From Sphingomonas gei (GTDB lineage Bacteria; Pseudomonadota; Alphaproteobacteria; Sphingomonadales; Sphingomonadaceae), in NCBI RefSeq assembly GCF_004792685.1, contig NZ_SRXT01000003.1:558001-622000 (forward strand): a stretch of 64,000 nt of DNA, in the 5' to 3' direction. Below are positions 1-6,971 of this stretch, piece after piece (position 1 is the first letter of the stretch; each line of letters starts with the position of its first letter). A program made the translations under genes and the position numbers. The notes beneath the pieces were generated by a model. The model saw only the letters and a program-made list of their open reading frames with translations. It had not been told where the DNA came from and searched no databases.

Positions 1-785
1 AATTGCCGCACCTGGCGCACCGCGTCGTCGAAATAGCGCCGCTCGCCGGTCAGTGCACCCATCTGCGCGAGCGCGGGAACGCTCATATAGAGATCGTCGA
101 GCCACAGGCTGTTCGGCATCGGCACTTGCCGGGCTAGCGTGGCATCCGACAGGCGGAACTGGCGGTTGGAGATCCAGTCGAGATAGAGGTCGATCTGCGC
201 GCGGCCCTGTGTGACCAGCCCAGCCCGCTGCGCCTTGATCAGCGCCGCCGCCATCGCCCCCGAATCGTCGAGCTTGCCTGGCGCGAGCATCTGCTTGACC
301 GGGGTCTGGTCGGCCGCCGTCTTCTGAATGCGATAGCGGTTCGCCACATCGACGATCGTGCCAAGCCGATCCGCGACGTACTGCGTGTAGCGCGCATCGC
401 CGGTCACTTCACCCGCGAGCAGCGCGCCCGAATAGAGGACGCCCCATTCGTAGCTGGTGAGGCGATAGGCCGAGCGGAAGCTGCTGCCCGGCGCGAGCGC
501 GCCGCCGGGGCGCCGGTCCTTGTCGCCGGTATCGACCAAGGCCGGCGAGGTCTCGCGGTCGACATAGCCGAGCACGCGATTCATCACCGCTTTGACTGCG
601 GCCTCCGACGGGCGGCCATAGGGGATCGGATAAGCGGGTTTGAGCCGGGTAGGGGCGTCCATGACGTCGGTCACCGGATCGCGATGCATTCCGGAGGGCG
701 CGGCAAGCTGCGCCTGCGCCACGGGCGCCTGCGTCAGCGCCAGCGTGAGAGGCACGACGGCGGTGCGGATCAGGATATGCGGCAT
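1..785 (-). CDS. Glycoside hydrolase family 88/105 protein (unsaturated glycuronyl/rhamnogalacturonyl hydrolase), 3' end outside the window
   Basis: The gene starts at the ATG at 785, with GGAGGGG just upstream, and runs off the left edge; about 261 residues are visible. The product opens with a secretion signal (MPHILIRTAVVPLTLALTQA, cleavage after AQA). Further on it has SYEWGVLY and NSLWLDDLYMSVP, the latter typical of the alpha/alpha-barrel GH88/GH105 hydrolases that remove unsaturated uronic acids from pectin-derived oligosaccharides made by lyases. It is divergent from a TonB-dependent receptor and near a GH1-like enzyme, which suits a plant-glycan utilisation locus. Family assignment rests on motif recall; the exact substrate cannot be told. 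The C-terminal part is unseen. Confidence 0.8.
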   Translation of the reverse strand, partial: MPHILIRTAVVPLTLALTQAPVAQAQLAAPSGMHRDPVTDVMDAPTRLKPAYPIPYGRPSEAAVKAVMNRVLGYVDRETSPALVDTGDKDRRPGGALAPGSSFRSAYRLTSYEWGVLYSGALLAGEVTGDARYTQYVADRLGTIVDVANRYRIQKTAADQTPVKQMLAPGKLDDSGAMAAALIKAQRAGLVTQGRAQIDLYLDWISNRQFRLSDATLARQVPMPNSLWLDDLYMSVPALAQMGALTGERRYFDDAVRQVRQ

Positions 786-847
786 CTTCCCCTCCAATGG
801 CTCGCCGACCTTGGGTCGGCTGCACCCGTTCATTTTATGACATTCTA

Positions 848-998
848 TGCCATATGATGGCACCACGATCCTGGTGGCAACGCAAGCCAAAACACGAATG
901 CGATCTTCCACTCGATTTGCAGGATGCTGATGCGCCGCGTTTGGCGTCGAACTGCACTGCCGGGAATATCAAATATTGCGAGTGTGTCCCATATGATG
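848..998. promoter_or_regulatory. Divergent control region with a palindrome and a repeated 10-mer
   Basis: The 285-base gap between the GH88/105 gene and the TonB receptor holds a perfect inverted repeat, TGCCAT-ATG-ATGGCA, at 848-862. The 10-mer CCATATGATG inside it recurs at 989-998. Two copies of one element between divergent genes suggest an operator for a regulator not in this window. The regulator is unknown, and no clear -35/-10 pair was assigned. The rest of the gap holds no gene I can support. Confidence 0.4.
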
Positions 999-1070
999 TA
1001 ATTCCTCACCGGACGGCAAATCGCCGCCACGGGTGACACTGCAGGAATGCAGGCGCGAGGAGAGAGATTG

Positions 1071-3818
1071 ATGAGGCTCCACGGTTCGATCGGCACCACT
1101 TCGGGCGTTGCCGCGCTCGCCTGGGCATTGGCGTTCGCCCCCGCAGCATCTGCGCAGGTCGAGGCGCAGCCCGCGCCGCAGGACGAGGCTTCGGAAGTCG
1201 TCGTCACCGGGATTCGGCAGAGCCTTGCTGACGCACAAAGCGTCAAGCGCAACTCGGCGCAGGTGGTGGATGCAATTTCGGCCGAGGATATCGGCAAGTT
1301 CCCCGACAAGAATATCGGCGAGGCGCTCCAGCGCGTTACCGGCGTTCAGATCACCCGTGCCGGCGGCGAGGGCCAGAGCATCTCGATCCGCGGCGCGGAG
1401 CCGGGGCTCAACCGCGTAGAGATAAATGGCCAGACGGCGCTTTCGACAGTGGTCGGCAGCGGCCGCGCGGTCGAGTTCCGCGACTTGCCGGTCGAGTTCG
1501 TCTCGCGAGTCGAAGTGGTGAAGTCGGCGACGCCCGACATGACCGAAGGCGGGCTGGGCGGAACGGTGCGCATCCTCACGCGCCGGCCTTTCGACAGCAA
1601 GAAGCCATTCATCGCCGGCTCGGTCCAGGGGATTTACGGCACGCTCGCCGACAAGGTCGATCCCAAGGTCGCGCTGATCGGTAGTACGTTGTTCAACAAC
1701 GACACGATGGGCATCCTCGTCTCGGCGACCTATGAGCGGCGCAGCCTGTGGTACGACCAGTTGCGCACCACCGGCTGGCGTCAGATCGATCGCGACCCGG
1801 CAACCGCGGGCGTCCAGGCGCTCGACCTCAACGGGGACGGGAGGGGGGACTTCTACCCCGATATCCCGCGTCCGGTGATCAACCGCGAATCGACCAAGCG
1901 CGGCGCGATCAGCGGCGTCTTCGAATGGCGCCCGAACCCCGATTTCCGCGCATTCGTCGAGGGCACCTACACCAAGTCGAAAATGACGCTCGACAGCCAG
2001 TTTCTACAACTCAACACCGTCCAGAACATCGTCGACGGTGGTGTCGACCGCACCCGGACCACGATCGGGCCCGAAGACACTGCGACCAGCGTGACCTTCA
2101 TCGGATCGCTCGCCGCGCCGAACGGGCTCGCGGTCAGCTATCGCAACATCCTCGGCACGCAGAACCGCAACACGTTCAACGCCCAGACCGGCTTCGACTG
2201 GACCTTGGGCCGGCTGACGCTGCAGGCGCGCGGCGGCTATGCCAAATCGCGTGCGTATAATAACGAGATCAACGCCACCGGGGCGGCGCTCGGCATCTCG
2301 TCGCTGACGATCGACTATGACAACGATCAGCAGGCGCCCAACATCACGCTGCCGCTCGACCAGACCACCTCGCAAGGGCTCAACCAGCTGATCGTGCTGC
2401 GGCGTCCGCGCTACAACGATCAGGAGGAGTTTGACGGGCGGCTCGATGCCGAGTTCAAGCCCGAGGGCGGCTTCTTCACTTCGCTCAAGGCCGGCGTCCA
2501 GAAGCGCGTGCTGACTGCCGACAGCCGCTATTTCGACCGGTCGGTCACGCTCAATGGCTATAACGGCCAGACGATTACCAACAGCTACGCCACCGGGGTG
2601 AGCTCGAACGTCACGGTCTCGACCGTTCCGTCGGCGCAGCTGACCCAGCAGATCCGCGACCTGGTCGCGGCCAACGCGACGCTCGGCGATCATGATTTCT
2701 TCGGCAATGCCGATCGCGGCTATGACGGCGGCATCCGGCGCTGGCTCAATCTGGGGATGCAGGTCGCGGATGCGGTCGGCGTGCCGGATCCGTTCGGCAA
2801 TGCGGTGCCGCTCGACACCTGGGAAGTGAAGGACGACAATCTCGCCGGTTACGGCCAGGCGGCGTTCGCGTTCGGCGATGGAATCAGGATCACCGGGGTG
2901 ACGGGTCTCCGCGTGGTCGATACGCGCACGACTTCGGACGGCTTCCAGGTTCGCGCCGGCACGGTCACGCCAGTGTCGTTCGAGGGACATTACACCGAGT
3001 TCCTGCCGTCGCTGAACCTCAAGGCCGAACTGATACCCAACCGCCTCCAGCTGCGCGCGACGGCCACCGAGGTCCTCGCGCGGCCCTCGCCTGCGCAGCT
3101 CGCCCCGCGCTTCGCGCTCGACGCAGTCGGGCTCACCGGCTCACGCGGCAATCCCGCCCTCGAGCCCTATCGCGCGCGGCAATATGATCTGGGGATCGAA
3201 TTCTACGCGAACCGCACCGGCTATCTGTCGGCGACCTATTTCCGCAAGGAGATCGGCTCGTTCATCCAGAACGGCAGCGAGGCCTATGTCGAGCCGACCA
3301 CCGGGGTCACCTACACCGTCACCGTGCCGGTGAACGGCACCAGCAAGGTGACGATCAACGGCGCCGAGGTCGGCGGGCAATATGTGCTCGATTTCCTGCC
3401 CGGCGCGCTCGGCAATCTCGGCGTGATCGCGAACTACACCTATTCGAAGGATTCGGGCTATGCCGATCGCGACGTGTTCACCGGCGGCGCGCTTTCCTTC
3501 CCCGGGCTGTCGCGCCACAGCTACAATCTGTCCGGTTTCTACGAAGACAGCATATTCAGCGCGCGGGTCTCGTATAATTGGCGCTCCAAATATCTGATCA
3601 CGTCGCGCGGGCGCGGCAACAATCCCGAGTTCGGCGAGGCCTATGGTCAATGGGACGCCTCGGCAGGGGTCAACCTGAACCAGAACCTGTCGCTGTTCTT
3701 CGAAGGGGTCAACCTGACCAATGCAGTGCGTGCCGAGAATGCCAACAGCATCTACCGGCGGACGATCATCGAGAGCTTCGGCCGCCGCTTCTACGCCGGA
3801 GTACGCGCCCGCTTCTGA
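1071..3818 (+). CDS. TonB-dependent outer-membrane receptor (sphingomonad/caulobacter type)
   Basis: A 915-residue protein. The ATG at 1071 is chosen because AGGAGAGAGA precedes it; an in-frame start 24 bases upstream lacks such a site. A signal peptide (cleavage after ASAQ) is followed by a TonB-box-like EVVVTG segment, a plug domain (KFPDKNIGEALQRVTGVQI, SISIRGAEPGLNRVEINGQ), and a long beta-barrel ending in an aromatic residue (GVRARF). Such receptors import oligosaccharides or other bulky substrates using TonB-ExbB-ExbD energy. The neighbouring GH88/105 and GH1-like genes suggest a plant-glycan fragment as substrate. The gene ends 9 bases before the convergent GH1-like gene. Confidence 0.92.
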   Translation: MRLHGSIGTTSGVAALAWALAFAPAASAQVEAQPAPQDEASEVVVTGIRQSLADAQSVKRNSAQVVDAISAEDIGKFPDKNIGEALQRVTGVQITRAGGEGQSISIRGAEPGLNRVEINGQTALSTVVGSGRAVEFRDLPVEFVSRVEVVKSATPDMTEGGLGGTVRILTRRPFDSKKPFIAGSVQGIYGTLADKVDPKVALIGSTLFNNDTMGILVSATYERRSLWYDQLRTTGWRQIDRDPATAGVQALDLNGDGRGDFYPDIPRPVINRESTKRGAISGVFEWRPNPDFRAFVEGTYTKSKMTLDSQFLQLNTVQNIVDGGVDRTRTTIGPEDTATSVTFIGSLAAPNGLAVSYRNILGTQNRNTFNAQTGFDWTLGRLTLQARGGYAKSRAYNNEINATGAALGISSLTIDYDNDQQAPNITLPLDQTTSQGLNQLIVLRRPRYNDQEEFDGRLDAEFKPEGGFFTSLKAGVQKRVLTADSRYFDRSVTLNGYNGQTITNSYATGVSSNVTVSTVPSAQLTQQIRDLVAANATLGDHDFFGNADRGYDGGIRRWLNLGMQVADAVGVPDPFGNAVPLDTWEVKDDNLAGYGQAAFAFGDGIRITGVTGLRVVDTRTTSDGFQVRAGTVTPVSFEGHYTEFLPSLNLKAELIPNRLQLRATATEVLARPSPAQLAPRFALDAVGLTGSRGNPALEPYRARQYDLGIEFYANRTGYLSATYFRKEIGSFIQNGSEAYVEPTTGVTYTVTVPVNGTSKVTINGAEVGGQYVLDFLPGALGNLGVIANYTYSKDSGYADRDVFTGGALSFPGLSRHSYNLSGFYEDSIFSARVSYNWRSKYLITSRGRGNNPEFGEAYGQWDASAGVNLNQNLSLFFEGVNLTNAVRAENANSIYRRTIIESFGRRFYAGVRARF

Positions 3819-3827
3819 TCCGCGGGC

Positions 3828-5123
3828 TCATCCATTCTGCTGTGGATCCGACGCGGCGAGATCGAGCTTGATCATTTCCTGCGCGCGCGCCTTTTGCCGC
3901 TGTGCGTGCCTGCCCGACGCTTCGTCGGGCAGCACGACGGGCACGGTCAGGCACATGCTCTGCGTCGGCAGCACGTCGCGCCACTGCTCGATGAGTTTCT
4001 TATAGGCTCTGCCGACCGGCCGGATCTTGCGGTCCAGATCGTACAGGCCGAGCGGATTGACGTTGCCGTTCTTCTCGCGAAGCGCGCTGTCCCAGTCGGT
4101 CTGGTCGGTCAGCGAATACCAGGTGAAGCCGACGACCGGCACGCCGTCGTTGCGGACGCGCAGCACGTTCGCCCATTGCTTCCACAGCCAGTCCACGGCT
4201 TCGGTCCCCAGCGGACCCTCGACCAGATTGGTCTCGGTATGCATCACCGGGAGGCGATAGCGATCATGATATTGGCGGGTGATCTCGCTATAGCCGAAGA
4301 TCTCGCCCGAGGCGCTGGTCCCGCCCTCGGCATTAACGCGGTGCTCGTTGGTGACGTAATAGTCGTTCCCCATGATGCAATGCTGCTTCATGCGGTTCTG
4401 CAGGAAGAAATGATATTCCTCCCGCGTCATCCCGTTATCGAGCAGAAACTCGTACATCTCCGAATCCACCCGGCGGCCATAGTTCAGATCGAGTGAGAGG
4501 AATCTCTGCGAATTCATTACTTCCGCTGCTCGGATCGCCATCGGGCTCTCGGCATGGAAATATTCCGATGACTCGCTCTGGATGAAGATCGCGTCGGGGC
4601 GAAGCTTGAGGATGGACTGCATCGCGAGGACATTGGCTTTGACGAGATGCTTGAGCGCGGTGATGAATGCGCGGTCGCTGCTCAGTTGTTCGTTCCACCA
4701 GCCGTAGCGCGCCGAGAAAGTCGCGCAGATGAACATCTCGTTGACCGGGGTGTAAAGCTGCACCCAGGGGAAACGCTCGGCAAAAGCGCGGGCGTAGCGG
4801 CAGAATTGTTCGGGGAAGTCGGGATTCTGGAAATTCCCGAGCCAATCGGGGAGCCCGAAATGGCAGAGGTCGACGATCGGGACGATGTTGCGACGCTCGA
4901 GATCGGAGAAGGTAAGATCGGCGAATTCCCAATCGTAGCGCCCGGGTCCCAGCCAGGTCTTGTGAATCGGCGGACCGAAGCGGAGATAGCCGATGCCCAT
5001 TTCCTGGACGAGCTGGAAATCCTCTTCCCAGCGCTGATAATGGCCGCAGCTTTCCATCTCGTCGATGCGTGTCCGGCCACCATCGATGGTGGGCACGCTG
5101 TTTTCTATCCCGGTGGCGAACAT
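3828..5123 (-). CDS. Family 1-like glycosidase (beta-glucosidase clan GH-A)
   Basis: A predicted (beta/alpha)8-barrel glycosidase of 431 residues from the ATG at 5123. A GTG at 5207 would add 28 residues, but neither start has a convincing ribosome site; MFATGIENS is the N-terminus I recall for related proteins. The acid/base motif TPVNEM (Glu129) and a probable nucleophile in MHTETN (Glu297) fit the two catalytic glutamates of GH1, although the second motif departs from the usual TENG. No signal peptide is seen, so it probably acts in the cytoplasm on imported glycosides. It is convergent with the TonB receptor. Aglycone and sugar specificity are unknown. Confidence 0.78.
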   Translation of the reverse strand: MFATGIENSVPTIDGGRTRIDEMESCGHYQRWEEDFQLVQEMGIGYLRFGPPIHKTWLGPGRYDWEFADLTFSDLERRNIVPIVDLCHFGLPDWLGNFQNPDFPEQFCRYARAFAERFPWVQLYTPVNEMFICATFSARYGWWNEQLSSDRAFITALKHLVKANVLAMQSILKLRPDAIFIQSESSEYFHAESPMAIRAAEVMNSQRFLSLDLNYGRRVDSEMYEFLLDNGMTREEYHFFLQNRMKQHCIMGNDYYVTNEHRVNAEGGTSASGEIFGYSEITRQYHDRYRLPVMHTETNLVEGPLGTEAVDWLWKQWANVLRVRNDGVPVVGFTWYSLTDQTDWDSALREKNGNVNPLGLYDLDRKIRPVGRAYKKLIEQWRDVLPTQSMCLTVPVVLPDEASGRHAQRQKARAQEMIKLDLAASDPQQNG

Positions 5124-5374
5124 GAAGGTGGCGATGGTTGGTCTCCCGCTTGGCGTCTGGACAACGCAGGGGAGGCGATGCGGGCCCAATCGCGGTTCAA
5201 TTCCCACTAACTAGGTAGGATAAAACTTGAGCGGCCTATAGTTTTTGTGTGCGTTCAAATCGGTGAAGCCGAGGGATAGTCGAAGGTGCAGCGTCAGGCG
5301 GCCGCCAGCGTGATCCGGTTTCCCGGGATCCGATGGATGCTCCGCCCGGTGCTGCAGAAAAGGGAGATTTATAT

Positions 5375-5617
5375 ATGAAGAAGTTACTCGCACTGGCGGC
5401 GCTGGGCCCCTTTGCGTTCGCGCTCTCGGCTTGCGGCGGTGGTGCGCAGAATGAGACCGTGGTCAACGAAACCACGGTGATCAACGCTGATGAAGGCTCG
5501 GCGTTCGGTAACGATACGCTCACCGATCCGGGCCTCGACAACCAGACGCTTGCGGGTAACGCTGCCGATGTCGTCGCAGACAATTCCGCGGTCGAGGCGC
5601 CTGCCAACGCGCACTGA
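5375..5617 (+). CDS. Small lipoprotein of unknown function
   Basis: An 80-residue protein. The ATG at 5375 has AGGGAG eight bases upstream. It begins MKKLLALAALGPFAFALSAC, a lipoprotein signal with lipobox LSAC, so it should be lipid-modified and anchored in the envelope. The mature part is short, acidic and Asn/Thr-rich (NETVVNETTVINADEG), with no recognisable domain. It is a single-gene unit: a promoter-sized gap of 167-251 bases lies upstream (depending on the GH1-like start) and a strong terminator follows. Similar tiny lipoproteins are frequent in sphingomonads; the function is unknown. Confidence 0.75.
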   Translation: MKKLLALAALGPFAFALSACGGGAQNETVVNETTVINADEGSAFGNDTLTDPGLDNQTLAGNAADVVADNSAVEAPANAH

Positions 5618-5662
5618 GCGTCTCCTCACAAGTCCCGCCAGGTTAGCTCCCTAGGCGAAACT

Positions 5663-5690
5663 TGGCCCGGCCATCGCCGGGCCATTTCTT
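5663..5690 (+). terminator. Rho-independent terminator of the small lipoprotein gene
   Basis: A perfect 9-base GC-rich stem (TGGCCCGGC / GCCGGGCCA) with a CATC loop at 5663-5684, followed by TTTCTT, 45 bases after the lipoprotein stop. Confidence 0.85.
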
Positions 5691-5790
5691 GTGCCGCAAA
5701 CGTCCCAAGGGGATCGTGCCAGAAGAAAGATGAAGCAAGCTTCATCCACCCGCCACTGTCCCGACAGGAACATTGTGGCAGATCTGCCCG

Positions 5791-6552
5791 ATGTTCTCGC
5801 GCGCACGCCCCCGAACCCCGCAGCGGTGGATCCCGACCTGGTTGGGCTGGGCCGGGATCCTTGTTGCGATCCTCGCACTGATCGTCGCGGGGCTCTATGC
5901 GAGCGCGGGCTTCTTCGATCGTGACCCGGTCCACCTGTTCGGCATGGGCGGCGCACGCAGGCCCGTCGCGGCAGTCTATTTCTCGGGCGATATGGGATTG
6001 CGTTTCGGCATGGGCCCCTATGTCGCCGATGCGCTCGCCGAGGCGGGAGTGCCGGTCCTCGGCGTGGCGTCCTCGACGGCATTTGCGTCGCATCGTACGC
6101 GTGCCGAGACCGATGCGATCGTGGTCGGCGCGATCCGCCAGACCTTGCAGCGCACCGGCGCGGACCGCGTCGTGGTGCTCGGCCAGTCGTTCGGTGCCGA
6201 TATCGCGCGGGTCGGGCTCGCCGATCTGCCGCAGGCGCTGCGGGCGAAGGTTGCCGCGGCCGTCCTGGTGGTGCCGGGGCGCACTGCATATTTCCGCGCA
6301 GACCCGTCCGGGCTGAGCTATCGGGGCACGCCCGATGCCGACGCATCTGAAGCGCCGCTGCTGCGATGGCTGCCGCTTGTCTGCATCCGCGGCGCCGCCG
6401 AGACCGATACGCTGTGCCCTGCGCTCGTCGCACCCAATGTCCGGCGGATTGCGCTGCCCGGCGGGCATTTCCTGCGCAACGATCACGCCTTGCTCGTGCG
6501 CACGATTCTCGACGCGCTCGGCCCGTTTCTGAAGTCTCCGGAGAAATCATGA
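5791..6552 (+). CDS. acvB: AcvB/VirJ-family alpha/beta hydrolase (probable lysyl-phosphatidylglycerol hydrolase partner of MprF)
   Basis: About 253 residues from the ATG at 5791; a TTG at 5773 is possible (AGGAA upstream). One N-terminal membrane segment (WLGWAGILVAILALIVAGLY) is followed by a VirJ-type domain: YFSGDMGLR, nucleophile elbow GQSFGAD (Ser133), and a C-terminal His in GGHFLRND. In Agrobacterium and Rhizobium, AcvB is encoded beside the MprF homologue LpiA and hydrolyses lysyl-phosphatidylglycerol in the periplasm. Here the operon also contains mprF two genes downstream, so the same lipid role is inferred rather than a type IV secretion role. Overlaps the next gene by ATGA. Confidence 0.75.
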   Translation: MFSRARPRTPQRWIPTWLGWAGILVAILALIVAGLYASAGFFDRDPVHLFGMGGARRPVAAVYFSGDMGLRFGMGPYVADALAEAGVPVLGVASSTAFASHRTRAETDAIVVGAIRQTLQRTGADRVVVLGQSFGADIARVGLADLPQALRAKVAAAVLVVPGRTAYFRADPSGLSYRGTPDADASEAPLLRWLPLVCIRGAAETDTLCPALVAPNVRRIALPGGHFLRNDHALLVRTILDALGPFLKSPEKS

Positions 6553-6971
6553 TGCGCCTGTTTCCGGTCGTGCTCGCGATCCTGCTGTGCGGCAACGGCC
6601 CCGCCGCGCGCGTGCCCGCAGTCGCCGGCGCCGCGGCCGATCCGGTGTTTGGCACCTGGGCCAACCCCAAGCATACCATCGCCGTGAAGACGGCGCTGTG
6701 CGGGGGCGCATTGTGCGGCGCGATCGTAGACGCCACCGCGAAGGCGCAGAGCGACGCGCGCGACGCCGGAATCGAGCATCTGGTCGGTACCGAGCTGCTG
6801 CGCGCCTATCACAAGACCGGCAGCGGCCATTGGTCCGGAACCGTCTTCGTCCCCGATATGGGCCGGAGCTTCGCGTCACGCATCGTCCAACTGTCGCCGA
6901 ACACGCTGCGCATATCCGGATGCATCTGGGGAGGCCTGATTTGCAAATCGCAGGACTGGACGCGCCTCTGA
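6549..6971 (+). CDS. DUF2147 family secreted protein
   Basis: A 140-residue protein with a signal peptide followed by the DUF2147 pattern: DPVFGTWANPK near the start of the mature part, paired Cys in LCGGALCGA, and a C-terminal SGCIWGGLICKSQDWTRL. DUF2147 proteins are small, predicted periplasmic beta-rich proteins of unknown biochemistry. It overlaps acvB by ATGA and overlaps the start of mprF by about 31 bases, so it lies inside the acvB-mprF operon and may be a periplasmic accessory of aminoacyl-lipid metabolism. That role is inferred from context only. Confidence 0.8.
   Translation: MMRLFPVVLAILLCGNGPAARVPAVAGAAADPVFGTWANPKHTIAVKTALCGGALCGAIVDATAKAQSDARDAGIEHLVGTELLRAYHKTGSGHWSGTVFVPDMGRSFASRIVQLSPNTLRISGCIWGGLICKSQDWTRL

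Noticed and set aside
409..825. A 138-codon minus-strand frame at the left edge
   Set aside because: Out of frame with the GH88/105 protein, which has a signal peptide, ribosome site and family motifs.
5791..6552. VirJ as part of a type IV secretion or virulence locus
   Set aside because: No virB/virD gene is nearby; linkage to mprF fits the AcvB lipid role better.
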